From positions 3,281,501 to 3,345,500 of the forward strand of contig NZ_BAAAXG010000026.1 of NCBI RefSeq assembly GCF_039535475.1: a stretch of DNA of 64,000 nucleotides. Reading direction: 5' to 3'. The DNA comes from Streptomyces showdoensis (GTDB lineage: Bacteria > Actinomycetota > Actinomycetes > Streptomycetales > Streptomycetaceae). A program made the translations under genes and the position numbers. A model generated the notes under the pieces. The model did no database searches and was not told where the DNA came from. It saw nothing but the letters and a program-made list of their open reading frames with translations. Positions 35,222-43,721 of the stretch are shown piece after piece; within the stretch, counting starts at the first letter, position 1; the number at the start of each line of letters is the position of its first letter.

Positions 35222-36565
35222 ATGACCGCGGAGGCCATAGAGGCAAGCCCCCGGCAGGGTGTCGGGCCGGGCGGTGACCGTCCGTTGCGGATCGCTCTCC
35301 TCACGTACAAGGGGAACCCGTTCTGCGGCGGTCAGGGCGTCTATGTCCGCCACCTCTCCCGCGAGCTCGCCCGCCTCGGGCACAGCGTCGAGGTCCTCGG
35401 CTCCCAGCCGTACCCGACCCTCGACGAGGGCGTCCCGCTCACCGAGATCGCCAGCCTCGACCTCTACCGCCAGCCCGACCCGTTCCGCACCCCGAAGCGC
35501 GAGGAGTACCGGGACTGGATCGACGGTCTGGAGGTCGCCACCATGTGGACCGGCGGCTTCCCCGAGCCGCTGACCTTCTCGCTGCGCGCCCGCCGCGCCC
35601 TCGCCGCCCGCCGCGGCGACTTCGACGTCATCCACGACAACCAGACCCTCGGCTACGGACTCCTCGGCGGCCCGCGCGCCCTCGGCGCCCCGCTCGTCAC
35701 CACGATCCACCACCCGATCACCGTCGACCGGCAGCTGGAGCTGGACGCCGCCGCCGACTGGAAGCGCCGCGCCTCCGTCCGCCGCTGGTACGCCTTCACC
35801 CGCATGCAGAAGCGGGTCGCCCGCCGGCTGCCCTCCGTCCTCACCGTCTCCGGCACCTCCCGTCAGGAGATCGTCGAGCACCTCGGCGTCCGCGCGGACC
35901 GCATCGGCGTGGTCCACATCGGCGCCGACACCGACCTGTGGTCGCCCGACCCCTCCGTCGCCGAGGTCCCCGGCCGGATCGTCACCACCTCCAGCGCCGA
36001 CGTCCCGCTCAAGGGCCTGGTCCACCTGATCGAGGCGCTCGCCAAGCTGCGCACCGAGCACCCGGACGCCCACCTCGTCGTCGTCGGCAAGCGCGCCGAG
36101 GACGGGCCGGTCGCCCAGGCCATCGAGCGGTACGGGCTGGAGCGCGCCGTCGAGTTCGTGAAGGGCGTCACCGACGCCGAGCTCGTCGACCTCTACCGGT
36201 CCGCCCGGGTCGCCTGCGTCCCCTCCCTGTACGAGGGCTTCTCGCTGCCCGCCGCCGAGGCCATGGCCACCGGCACCCCCCTGGTCGCCACCACCGGCGG
36301 CGCGATCCCCGAGGTCGCGGGCGCCGACGGCGAGACCTGTCTGGCCGTCCCCCCGGGCGACGCCGGCGCGCTGGCCGCGGCCCTCGGGCGGGTGCTCGGC
36401 GATCCCGCGCTCGGCGCGCGGCTCGGCGCGGCCGGACGCGAGCGGGTCCTGGAGCGCTTCACCTGGGCGCGGGCCGCCCAGGGCACCGCCGAGCTGTACC
36501 GTGCCGCGATCGCCGCGCAGGGCGCGCAGGCCTCCCTCCACCGCGAAAGCAGGAACCCGTGCTGA
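35222..36565 (+). CDS. Glycosyltransferase family 4
   Basis: A 447-residue GT-B glycosyltransferase. The N-terminal domain has NPFCGGQGVYVRHLSRELARLGHSVEVLG; the C-terminal donor site carries the E-x7-E motif in SLYEGFSLPAAEAMATG (near residue 340) and GGAIPEVAG. Retaining transfer from a nucleotide sugar is expected, on the cytoplasmic side. It is first in an operon with a methyltransferase and an alpha-barrel protein, overlapping each by seven and four bases. AAGGGGG lies six bases before ATG 35222. A KstR-like site lies upstream. Confidence 0.93.
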   Translation: MTAEAIEASPRQGVGPGGDRPLRIALLTYKGNPFCGGQGVYVRHLSRELARLGHSVEVLGSQPYPTLDEGVPLTEIASLDLYRQPDPFRTPKREEYRDWIDGLEVATMWTGGFPEPLTFSLRARRALAARRGDFDVIHDNQTLGYGLLGGPRALGAPLVTTIHHPITVDRQLELDAAADWKRRASVRRWYAFTRMQKRVARRLPSVLTVSGTSRQEIVEHLGVRADRIGVVHIGADTDLWSPDPSVAEVPGRIVTTSSADVPLKGLVHLIEALAKLRTEHPDAHLVVVGKRAEDGPVAQAIERYGLERAVEFVKGVTDAELVDLYRSARVACVPSLYEGFSLPAAEAMATGTPLVATTGGAIPEVAGADGETCLAVPPGDAGALAAALGRVLGDPALGARLGAAGRERVLERFTWARAAQGTAELYRAAIAAQGAQASLHRESRNPC

Positions 36566-37320
36566 CCGTCGACTTCACCCGCTTCCCGCTCGCCCCCGGC
36601 GACCGCGTGCTCGACCTGGGCTGCGGCGGGGGTCGGCACGCCTTCGAGTGCTACAAGCGCGGCGCACAGGTGGTGGCCCTCGACCAGAACGCCGAGGAGA
36701 TCCGCGAGGTCGCCAAGTGGTTCGCGGCGATGAAGGAGGCGGGCGAGGCCCCGGCCGGCGCCACCGCCACCGCCATGGAGGGCGACGCGCTCAACCTGCC
36801 CTTCCCCGACGAGTCCTTCGACGTCGTCATCATCTCCGAGGTCATGGAGCACATCCCGGACGACAAGGGCGTGCTCGCCGAGATGGTCCGGGTGCTCAAG
36901 CCGGGCGGCCGGATCGCCGTCACCGTCCCGCGCTACGGCCCCGAGAAGGTCTGCTGGGCGCTCTCCGACGAGTACCACGAGGTCGAGGGCGGCCACATCC
37001 GCATCTACAAGGCCGACGAGCTGCTCGCCAAGATGCGCCAGGCCGGCCTCAAGCCGTACGGCACCCACCACGCGCACGCGCTGCACGCCCCGTACTGGTG
37101 GCTGAAGTGCGCCTTCGGCGTCGACAACGACAAGGCGCTGCCGGTGAAGGCGTACCACAAGCTCCTGGTCTGGGACATCATGAAGAAGCCCGCCGTGACC
37201 CGGATCGCCGAGCAGCTGCTCAACCCGGTCGTCGGCAAGAGCTTCGTGGCCTACGCGACCAAGCCCCACTCCCCCTCGCTCCGCGGGGGACACCCCCAGC
37301 CCGTGGACGCCGCCCAGTGA
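36559..37320 (+). CDS. Class I SAM-dependent methyltransferase
   Basis: A 253-residue methyltransferase with motif I RVLDLGCGGGRHAFE near the N-terminus, motif II region NLPFPDESFDVVIISEVMEHIPD and motif III VLKPGGRIAVTVPR. Its GTG start overlaps the glycosyltransferase stop (GTGCTGA). The C-terminal 15 residues (HSPSLRGGHPQPVD) come from an in-frame Streptomyces repeat. Genomic context suggests it methylates a sugar or a glycosylated lipid made by the preceding enzyme; the acceptor is unknown. Confidence 0.92.
   Translation: MLTVDFTRFPLAPGDRVLDLGCGGGRHAFECYKRGAQVVALDQNAEEIREVAKWFAAMKEAGEAPAGATATAMEGDALNLPFPDESFDVVIISEVMEHIPDDKGVLAEMVRVLKPGGRIAVTVPRYGPEKVCWALSDEYHEVEGGHIRIYKADELLAKMRQAGLKPYGTHHAHALHAPYWWLKCAFGVDNDKALPVKAYHKLLVWDIMKKPAVTRIAEQLLNPVVGKSFVAYATKPHSPSLRGGHPQPVDAAQ
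37264..37299. repeat. Streptomyces-type repeat at a gene end
   Basis: CCCCACTCCCCCTCGCTCCG followed by CGGGGGACACCCCCA is a variant of the element at 24625-24669. It provides the last codons of the methyltransferase and does not disturb the overlap with the next gene. Confidence 0.7.
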
Positions 37321-38393
37321 CCTCTCCCGAGCGGATGGCCGAGCACCTCGTCCTGCCGGGCGTGCTGACCGCCGAACAGGCCGCCGAGACCGTGGCCGGC
37401 ATCCTCGCCGTGCAGCGCGAGGACGGCGCCATACCGTGGTTCCGCGGGCACCACCTGGACCCGTGGGACCACACCGAGGCCGCCATGGCCCTCGACACCG
37501 CCGGCGAGCACGAGGCCGCGGCCCGCGCGTACGCGTGGCTGGCCCGGCACCAGAACGCCGACGGCTCCTGGTACGCGGCCTACCGGGACGGCGACCCCGA
37601 GGACGTCACCGACCGCGGCCTGGAGTCCAACTTCGTCGCGTACATCGCGGTCGGCGTCTGGCACCACTACCTGTCGACCGGCGACGACGCCTTCCTCGAC
37701 CGCATGTGGCCGGTGGTCTACGCGGCCGTCGAGTTCGTCCTGCGGCTGCAGCAGCCCGGCGGCGAGATCGGCTGGAAGCGCGAGGCCGACGGCACCCCGG
37801 TGGACGAGGCGCTGCTGACCGGGAGTTCCTCGATCCACCAGGCGCTGCGCTGCGCCCTGGCGATCGCCGAGGAGCGCGAGGAGCCGCAGCCCGACTGGGA
37901 GCTGGCGGCCGGGGCGCTCGGTCACGCGATCCGCAGCCACCCCGAGCGCTTCCTCGACAAGTCCCGCTACTCGATGGACTGGTACTACCCGGTCCTCGGC
38001 GGCGCGGTGACCGGGGCGCAGGCCACGGCTCGGATCGACGGGCGCTGGGACGAGTTCGTCGTCCCCGGCCTCGGCGTGCGCTGCGTGGTGCCCAACCCCT
38101 GGGTCACCGGCGGCGAGAGCTGCGAACTGGCGCTCACCCTGTGGGCGATGGGGGAGTCGGACCGGGCCCTGGAGATCCTCCAGTCCATCCGGCACCTGCG
38201 GGCCGCCGACGGGACCTACTGGACGGGGTACGTCTTCGAGGGCGAGCAGGCGTTCTGGCCCGAGGAGCAGACCACCTGGACCTCCGGTTCGCTGCTGCTC
38301 GCGGTGGCGGCGCTCGGCGGCGACGAGGCGACGGTCGCGGTCTTCGGCGGCGAGCGGCTGCCGCGCGGACTCGACCCCGACTGCTGCGCCTGA
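37317..38393 (+). CDS. Prenyltransferase/squalene-cyclase-like alpha-barrel protein
   Basis: A 358-residue protein of the (alpha/alpha) barrel type, with QNADGSW and DPWDHTEAAMALDTAGE-type helical repeats. It has no signal peptide. The squalene cyclase DxDD motif is not seen, and the fold is also used by glycoside hydrolases, so the catalytic role is open. GTG 37317 overlaps the methyltransferase stop by four bases. Together the three genes look like a small glycoconjugate pathway under KstR-like control. Confidence 0.85.
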   Translation: MTSPERMAEHLVLPGVLTAEQAAETVAGILAVQREDGAIPWFRGHHLDPWDHTEAAMALDTAGEHEAAARAYAWLARHQNADGSWYAAYRDGDPEDVTDRGLESNFVAYIAVGVWHHYLSTGDDAFLDRMWPVVYAAVEFVLRLQQPGGEIGWKREADGTPVDEALLTGSSSIHQALRCALAIAEEREEPQPDWELAAGALGHAIRSHPERFLDKSRYSMDWYYPVLGGAVTGAQATARIDGRWDEFVVPGLGVRCVVPNPWVTGGESCELALTLWAMGESDRALEILQSIRHLRAADGTYWTGYVFEGEQAFWPEEQTTWTSGSLLLAVAALGGDEATVAVFGGERLPRGLDPDCCA

Positions 38394-38458
38394 ACGCCCC
38401 TTGATCCGTGCGCGATGCACGTAAAAGCGGTCGTTCGAGCGGCTCTAGTATGTCCACG

Positions 38459-38475
38459 TCCATGACTGGCATGGA
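38459..38475. promoter_or_regulatory. TCCATG-N5-CATGGA palindrome before the XRE gene
   Basis: TCCATGACTGGCATGGA is a perfect 6-bp inverted repeat about 28 bases upstream of the helix-turn-helix protein start. Neighbouring CATG words (38476-38481) extend the pattern. It could be an autoregulatory site. Confidence 0.5.
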
Positions 38476-38502
38476 CATGCATATCAGGGAGAATCGGACA
38501 CA

Positions 38503-39318
38503 ATGGACCGTGCGGGGTCGGTCACAGACCTTGCTGGCGAACTGCTCGCGCTGAAGAAGGCGTCGGGGTCGAGCTTCGCCCAGCTCAGCGAGAAGACCCA
38601 CTACGCCAAGTCGTCGTGGGAACGGTGGGTCAACGGCAAGCAGTTCCCGCCGCGCGACGCGGTCGAGAGCCTCGCGAAGCTCTGCGGGACCGACCCGGCG
38701 CCGCTGCTGGCCCTCTGGGACGAGGAGGAGGCCCGGCGCGCCGCGCCCGAGGCCGACCCGGACGGGACGGAGGCCGCGGCCGAGGACGCCGCCCCGGCCC
38801 GCGGCCGCCGCACCCTCTGGGTCTCGCTCGTCCTCGCCGTCCTCCTGGTCGCGGGCGCGGCCACCTACGCCGCCGTCGCCCTCTCCGGCTCCGGCGAACC
38901 GCAGGCCAAGCCCAAGCCCCCGGTGAAGGTCGCCGGCCCGGCCACCGGCTGCACCCTCACGAAGTGCGAGGGCAAGGACCCGAAGAAGATGAACTGCGGC
39001 GCCGACGCGGTCACCGTCCGCACCGGCTCGATCCCCAAGGACCTCGTCATCGAGCTCCGTTACAGCCGCGCCTGCAAGGCCGCCTGGGGCCGCATCTCCT
39101 TCGCCGAGGTCGGCGCCACCGTCGTCGTCAACAACTCCGACGGCGCCGCCCAGGCCGACGTCGTCCACTACGACCGCGACGTCTACACCCCGCTGATCGC
39201 CGCCCCCGACGACGGCTCGGTCTGGGTCTGCGCCGCCCTGCCGAAGAAGAACGGCAAGGACAGCGTGCCGACCTGCACCGGCCGCTTCATCCCGAGCGCG
39301 GAGTCGCACCAGCCCTGA
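38503..39318 (+). CDS. XRE-type DNA-binding membrane protein with DUF2690
   Basis: A 271-residue protein. Residues about 10-65 are a helix-turn-helix (SFAQLSEKTHYAKSSWERWVNGKQFPPRDAVESL). A Glu/Ala-rich linker leads to one membrane helix (about 105-128, LWVSLVLAVLLVAGAATYAAVAL) and an outer DUF2690 domain (residues about 145-265) with four Cys. The layout is that of a transmembrane regulator that could pass an outside signal to DNA. The inverted repeat upstream may be its own operator. Confidence 0.9.
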   Translation: MDRAGSVTDLAGELLALKKASGSSFAQLSEKTHYAKSSWERWVNGKQFPPRDAVESLAKLCGTDPAPLLALWDEEEARRAAPEADPDGTEAAAEDAAPARGRRTLWVSLVLAVLLVAGAATYAAVALSGSGEPQAKPKPPVKVAGPATGCTLTKCEGKDPKKMNCGADAVTVRTGSIPKDLVIELRYSRACKAAWGRISFAEVGATVVVNNSDGAAQADVVHYDRDVYTPLIAAPDDGSVWVCAALPKKNGKDSVPTCTGRFIPSAESHQP

Positions 39319-39333
39319 GGGCGCTCCACTCGC

Positions 39334-40245
39334 TCACGCCGTGCCCGCGAGCACCTCGCGCGAGCTCGTGTCCTGCCGGGCCAGCAGCGCCGTCCAGTCC
39401 TTCACCACGGCCGGATTGGCGTCCAGCCAGCGCTGCTGGACGGCGGCGAGCCGGGTGTACGCGGTGGTCAGATAGCCGGTCTCGCTCTTGCAGCGCAGAT
39501 CGGCCTTCAGCACGGCCCCGGACGGGGCCTTGGGCAGCGCCAGCGGATCGCGCAGCCCCGGGAATCCGGCCCGCTCCATGCACTGCTGCCAGCGCCCGGT
39601 GGCGTTCCGGAACGCCGGGTCCTTCTCCACGTCCGTGCGCGCCTGCTCCTGCGCCTCGAAGAGCATGATCCGCACCTGGAGCCAGCGCATCCGGCCGTCG
39701 CCCAGGACCCGCTTCTCCGCGTCGGCGAGGCAGCCGTTGCCGGGCCTGGACACCTTCATCCCCTTCGCGCCGACGGCGGTGACCCGCTTGCCCTGGTCGC
39801 CGAAGAGCGCCTTGGCGAACGCGGGGGAGGCCTCCGGGCTGCCGGGCTTCGGCGGCTTCTCGCCGGGCGGCGCCTGGGCGGGCGGTGCCGCGGACGGGGC
39901 GGTCTCCAGGCCGAAGGGGCGGGGCCGCTGGTCCTCGTCCTCGTCCGAGGCCGCCGGAGTGGCGGGCGGGGCGTAACGGAAGCCCTGCCGGGCCATGCAG
40001 TCGATGGCGTACCGGCGCTGCGCCTCGGCGCCGCGGTAGTGCGCGTCGGTCCAGGCGAAGACGCGGTCGGTGACGGGCGGCAGCCGGTGCAGACGCTCCA
40101 GGGCCTCCGCCGAGGCGAGGGTCCCGTCGGACGGGGCCGGCGCCGCCTCGGAGGCCGAGGTCAGCATCGTCCCCCCGGCGACGGCGGCTCCGCCCGCGAG
40201 GACGGCGGTGAGGGCGAGCAGGACGCGGCGGCTCGGCCGGTGCAT
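39334..40245 (-). CDS. Exported hypothetical protein
   Basis: A 303-residue protein with an N-terminal export signal or anchor (RRVLLALTAVLAGGAAVAGGTML), a Pro/Glu/Ala-rich middle (about residues 115-160) and helical parts with conserved Cys (YAIDCMARQGFRY, NGCLADAEKRVLG, QQCMERAGFPG, DLRCKSETGYL). The repeated C-x-x-x-x-G-F pattern is typical of a group of Streptomyces secreted proteins of unknown role. ATG 40245 is used because the longer frame has no ribosome binding site. Confidence 0.78.
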   Translation of the reverse strand: MHRPSRRVLLALTAVLAGGAAVAGGTMLTSASEAAPAPSDGTLASAEALERLHRLPPVTDRVFAWTDAHYRGAEAQRRYAIDCMARQGFRYAPPATPAASDEDEDQRPRPFGLETAPSAAPPAQAPPGEKPPKPGSPEASPAFAKALFGDQGKRVTAVGAKGMKVSRPGNGCLADAEKRVLGDGRMRWLQVRIMLFEAQEQARTDVEKDPAFRNATGRWQQCMERAGFPGLRDPLALPKAPSGAVLKADLRCKSETGYLTTAYTRLAAVQQRWLDANPAVVKDWTALLARQDTSSREVLAGTA

Positions 40246-40285
40246 GGTGGCGGGTGCCTTTCGTCGGTACGCGGTCGGCGTGGGT

Positions 40286-40318
40286 GGGGCCCGGTGCACC
40301 CCTGTAGCACCGGGCCCC
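40286..40318 (-). terminator. Perfect hairpin after the I36 inhibitor gene
   Basis: GGGGCCCGGTGC and GCACCGGGCCCC form a 12-bp perfect stem with a nine-base loop, 23 bases past the stop of the minus-strand gene at 40342. Confidence 0.85.
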
Positions 40319-40341
40319 CGCTCACGCGCGGGGCGTGAGGG

Positions 40342-40791
40342 TCAGAAGCAGCGGATCGTCGTCGACGGGCGCAGCTCCAGCGAGCTGGCCGCGTTGCGCT
40401 GCGAGTCGTTGAGCTGCGAACCGAAGACCTCGCTGCCCGGGTTCACGCAGAAGAGCAGGCCGCCCTTGTAGTCGATGTCCCGGTAGTAGTGGCTCTCGTA
40501 GCCGCCCGTGCTGGAGTTGCTCGCCGACCAGAGGGCGTCGTTCACGTTGGTGCCGTAGCCGCCCGTGCCCGGGTTCTTGTTGAACCAGTCGTCCGTGAAG
40601 TTCCGGTCGCTGTTGTAGAAGTCGTGCGCGGCGCTGTCGCCCAGGTTGCCCCAGTAGACGCAGTGGTAGCCGGCGCCGCACATGTAGCCGGCGGACGCCT
40701 GGCTCGCGGTGGCGATGCCGCCGCCGACGAGGAGGGCGGTGGTCGCCGCGACGGCCGCGGCCTTCCTGCGGAGCCCCGTGGTCATGCGCAT
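40342..40791 (-). CDS. Secreted peptidase inhibitor, family I36 (SMPI-like)
   Basis: A 149-residue exported protein. Signal peptide (RRKAAAVAATTALLVGGGIATASQASA, cleavage near residue 33), then a gamma-crystallin-like domain typical of I36 inhibitors such as the Streptomyces metalloproteinase inhibitor: GYMCGAGYHCVYW at the start, SLELRPSTTIRCF at the end, with four Cys for two disulfides. GAAGGA lies nine bases before ATG 40791. A strong terminator follows. It may guard the cell against its own extracellular proteases. Confidence 0.9.
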   Translation of the reverse strand: MRMTTGLRRKAAAVAATTALLVGGGIATASQASAGYMCGAGYHCVYWGNLGDSAAHDFYNSDRNFTDDWFNKNPGTGGYGTNVNDALWSASNSSTGGYESHYYRDIDYKGGLLFCVNPGSEVFGSQLNDSQRNAASSLELRPSTTIRCF

Positions 40792-40903
40792 GAAAGTCGA
40801 TCCTTCTGTTCGGCATTGCGTACGCAACCGCACGCGGACGTCAGGCTCGCACCCGGCGCCCGGTGCCGTATTGGAAAAAACCGCCGGGTCGGAACGTTGC
40901 CGC

Positions 40904-41743
40904 TCAGCCCGCGATCCAGGCGCTGGACGTCCCCCGGTCCGCGAGGAAGCGGCCCGGCGGCAGGCCGGTCAGGGCCGTGAAGTCGCGGCTGAGGTGCGCC
41001 TGGTCGTAGTAGCCGCAGCGGGCGGCCGTCTCGGCGGGCCGGTCGCCCTCGGTCAGCAGCCGGATCGCCCGGTTCAGCCGCAGGATCCGGGCCAGCCGCT
41101 TCGGACCGAGCCCGATCTGCTCGCGGAACCGGGTCTCCAGGTGCCGCTGGCTCCACCCCGTGGCCGCCGCCACCTCGCGGATCTGCAGCGCCCCCGCGGA
41201 CCGCTCCAGGAGCCGCCAGGCCTCCAGGACGGCCGGCGCGGGCCCCGTGTCCCCGGCCGCCTCCGCCTCCGCCGACCAGCGCAGCAGCGTCTCGTCGAGC
41301 AGCGCGAACCGCTCCGGCCAGCCCGGGGCCTCCGCCAGCGCCTCGGCCAGGTCGCGGGTCCGGGCGCCCATGACGTCCGCCGGGTCGGCCAGCGTGTCCG
41401 TCAGCTCCGTGAGCGCGGTGCCGCCGAAGAAGCGGCGCGCCGCCCACGGGGCCAGCGCCAGCTCCACGCCCTGGACGTCCCCGCCGTGCCCCAGCACCCG
41501 CGCCCGGGTGTGCAGCCCCGAGACCAGGGACGTGTGCCGTCCCGCGTCCCGGATCCGCAGCTCGCCGCCGAAGCCGATGAGCAGCGACACCCGCCCGCTC
41601 GGCACCACCAGCCGTTCCTGCGGCACCCCCGCCGCCGACCGGAACCCCCGGTACGTGCCGATCCCCCGTCCCAGCCGGGCGTCCGGCGCCCCGTAGAACC
41701 ACTGACACCGTCCGCCCCCCGTACACACGCGGCGTCTCACCAT
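40904..41743 (-). CDS. AraC-family transcriptional regulator
   Basis: A 279-residue regulator. The N-terminal 160 residues are a sensing domain of unknown ligand (SGRVSLLIGFGGELRIRD). The C-terminus has two helix-turn-helix units: LQIREVAAATGWSQRHLETRFREQIGLGPKRLARILRL and the second in CGYYDQAHLSRDFTALTGLPPGRFL. ATG 41743 is followed by a basic stretch. A divergent lipoprotein gene begins 285 bases away, and the region between may carry targets for it. Confidence 0.9.
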   Translation of the reverse strand: MVRRRVCTGGGRCQWFYGAPDARLGRGIGTYRGFRSAAGVPQERLVVPSGRVSLLIGFGGELRIRDAGRHTSLVSGLHTRARVLGHGGDVQGVELALAPWAARRFFGGTALTELTDTLADPADVMGARTRDLAEALAEAPGWPERFALLDETLLRWSAEAEAAGDTGPAPAVLEAWRLLERSAGALQIREVAAATGWSQRHLETRFREQIGLGPKRLARILRLNRAIRLLTEGDRPAETAARCGYYDQAHLSRDFTALTGLPPGRFLADRGTSSAWIAG

Positions 41744-42027
41744 CGAAGTCCCGTACCTCCCCTGCCCGGAACCGTCCCGGGCCGGTGATCCACTCTCCGA
41801 CCGGCCCGCGGGGCGGGCCAGGGGCGACGGCGTCCCAGGGACACGGTGGGACGTCCCACGGCTCTGACCTGCGGGGATGACCGGAGGAAGGGATGGAGGA
41901 GCGCGGATTTGAGCACCGGCGGAACCCGTACGGAGTCACCCCGGTGGCGCACCCCGGTGCCCCGGGTGAGGCTGGGGCCTGCCCGGCGGATCAAGGCCCG
42001 GCGCCACAGCCCCCACGGAGGTCCCTC

Positions 42028-42588
42028 GTGCCCAGCCTCGTCCGCGCGCGGCGCGCCGTCGTCGCTCTCCTCCTGTCCGGCGCGCTGCTCACCACGACCG
42101 CGGCCTGCGGCGGCGACGGCTCGCAGTCGATGACCACGAGCTCCGACGCGACCCCGAGCGGCTCGGCGAGCTTCGAGCAGCAGCGGCTGGCCAAGACCCG
42201 GTTCGTCGCCAACGCGGGTCTCGCGGCGGGTGCCACGTACCAGTGGATCGTGAAGCCCTACCGCGAGGGCAAGTTCAAGAAGGGCGCGGACGGGCGCACC
42301 TTCGCTCTCGTGAAGGCGGGCCTGGCGGGCGCCTTCACCTACAACCGGCTCAAGGCGGCCGTGAACAACGCCAAGGGCGACCCGTTGCTCTCCAAGGCGG
42401 TGGTACCGCTCACCGCCGGCATCGAGTCGCTGAAGGAGCTCGGGACGAAACTGCGCAAGGGCGAGGCGTCCGACGCCGACATCGGCTCCTTCGACAGCAT
42501 CATCAACCAGGTGAAGGAGGCCGGGAAGAGCGCGGGCGCCGAGGTCGTCGACAAGGTGCCCAGCACGTCCCAGCTGAGCGGCGGCTGA
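42028..42588 (+). CDS. Lipoprotein, unknown function
   Basis: A 186-residue exported protein. GTG 42028 has GGAGG six bases upstream. The N-terminus RARRAVVALLLSGALLTTTAACGG looks like a lipoprotein signal (Cys near residue 27), though Thr at the -3 position is unusual. The mature part is helical: KTRFVANAGLAAGATYQWIVKPY, FTYNRLKAAVNNAK and IGSFDSIINQVKEAG. I recognise no family. It ends ten bases before the convergent F420 oxidoreductase. Confidence 0.82.
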   Translation: MPSLVRARRAVVALLLSGALLTTTAACGGDGSQSMTTSSDATPSGSASFEQQRLAKTRFVANAGLAAGATYQWIVKPYREGKFKKGADGRTFALVKAGLAGAFTYNRLKAAVNNAKGDPLLSKAVVPLTAGIESLKELGTKLRKGEASDADIGSFDSIINQVKEAGKSAGAEVVDKVPSTSQLSGG

Positions 42589-42597
42589 CCGGCCGGG

Positions 42598-43608
42598 TCA
42601 GGAGTTGAGCTCCGCGAGGACCCGGAGCGTGGCGGGGTCCGGCGCCGTGACCAGCAGGTCGGTGACCGGGCCCTTGCGCCATGCGGCGAGCCGTTCGGCG
42701 ATCCGCTCGCGCGGGCCGACCAGCGAGATCTCGTCGGCGAAGGCGTCCGGCACGGCGAGCACGGCCTCCTGGCGCCGCCCGGCCGCGAACAGCTCCTGGA
42801 TGTGCCGCGCCTCCGCCTCGTACCCCATGCGCCCCATGAGGTCGGCGTGGAAGTTGCGGGCCGCGTGCCCCATGCCGCCGATGTAGAAGCCGAGCATGGC
42901 CTTGACCGGCAGCAGGCCCTCGGCGACGTCGTCGCAGAGCTGGGCGCGGACCATCGGGGCGACCAGGAAGCCCTCGCGGAGCCGCTCGGGCAGGGCGTAG
43001 ACCTCGGCCCAGCGCCCGGGCGACCAGTAGAGCGGCAGCCAGCCGTCGGCGATCTCGACGGTCTGGGCGATGTTCTTCGGGCCCTCGGCGCCCAGCAGGA
43101 CCGGCAGGTCGGCCCGGAGCGGGTGGGTGATCGGCTTCAGCGGCTTGCCGAGCCCGGTGCCGTCGGCGCCGGTGTACGGGTGGGAGTGGTGGCGCCCGTC
43201 GAGCGTCACCGGCCCCTCGCGCCGCAGCACCTGTCGGATCACGTCCACGTACTCGCGGGTCGCGGTGAGCGGCGAGCGCGGGAAGGGGCGCCCGTACCAG
43301 CCCTCGACGACCTGCGGCCCGGAGAGCCCGAGCCCGAGCATCATCCGGCCGCCGGAGAGGTGGTCGAGGGTGAGCGCGTGCATGGCGGTGGCGGTGGGGG
43401 TGCGGGCGGCCATCTGCGCGACGGCGGTGCCCAGCCGGATGCGGCTGGTGTGCGCGGCGATCCAGGTGAGCGCGGTGAAGGCGTCGGAGCCCCACGCCTC
43501 GGCGGTCCACACCGAGTCGTAGCCGAGCCGCTCGGCCTCGCGGGCGAGTTCGAGGTGGGTGGCGGAGGGGCCGCGGCCCCAGTAGCCGAGGGCGAGTCCA
43601 AGGCGCAT
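42598..43608 (-). CDS. LLM-class F420-dependent oxidoreductase
   Basis: A 336-residue luciferase-like TIM-barrel enzyme. Typical features are the start RLGLALGYWG, EAERLGYDSVWTAEAWGSDAFT, IRLGTAVAQMAARTPTATAM and LDHLSGGRMMLGLGLSGPQVVEGWYG, which match F420-dependent members in actinobacteria. It could oxidise or reduce a hydroxyl or carbonyl group with F420. AGGAAGG precedes ATG 43608. The CTGACG-N3-CGTCAG palindrome 15 bases upstream of the start suggests repression by the same regulator as the metallo-hydrolase and the acyl-CoA dehydrogenase. Confidence 0.92.
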   Translation of the reverse strand: MRLGLALGYWGRGPSATHLELAREAERLGYDSVWTAEAWGSDAFTALTWIAAHTSRIRLGTAVAQMAARTPTATAMHALTLDHLSGGRMMLGLGLSGPQVVEGWYGRPFPRSPLTATREYVDVIRQVLRREGPVTLDGRHHSHPYTGADGTGLGKPLKPITHPLRADLPVLLGAEGPKNIAQTVEIADGWLPLYWSPGRWAEVYALPERLREGFLVAPMVRAQLCDDVAEGLLPVKAMLGFYIGGMGHAARNFHADLMGRMGYEAEARHIQELFAAGRRQEAVLAVPDAFADEISLVGPRERIAERLAAWRKGPVTDLLVTAPDPATLRVLAELNS

Positions 43609-43622
43609 GACGGCCAGCCTTC

Positions 43623-43637
43623 CTGACGAAGCGTCAG
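43623..43637. promoter_or_regulatory. CTGACG-N3-CGTCAG palindrome, copy 2
   Basis: CTGACGAAGCGTCAG is a perfect 6-bp inverted repeat with three central bases, 15 bases before the F420 oxidoreductase start. Binding here would block the promoter or initiation directly. Confidence 0.65.
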
Positions 43638-43667
43638 ATCTGTGGGTCGGCCTGGACTGTACGACAA

Positions 43668-43698
43668 CGGCCCCCCGCCCGGAAGGGCGAGGGGCCGC
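43668..43698 (-). terminator. Hairpin after the proline-rich membrane protein gene
   Basis: CGGCCCCCCGCCC and GGGCGAGGGGCCG pair over 12 of 13 positions around a GGAA loop. It is 24 bases past the stop of the minus-strand gene at 43722 and just upstream of the oxidoreductase operator. Confidence 0.85.
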
Positions 43699-43721
43699 TG
43701 AGGGCCTGCCGGCGGGGCGGG

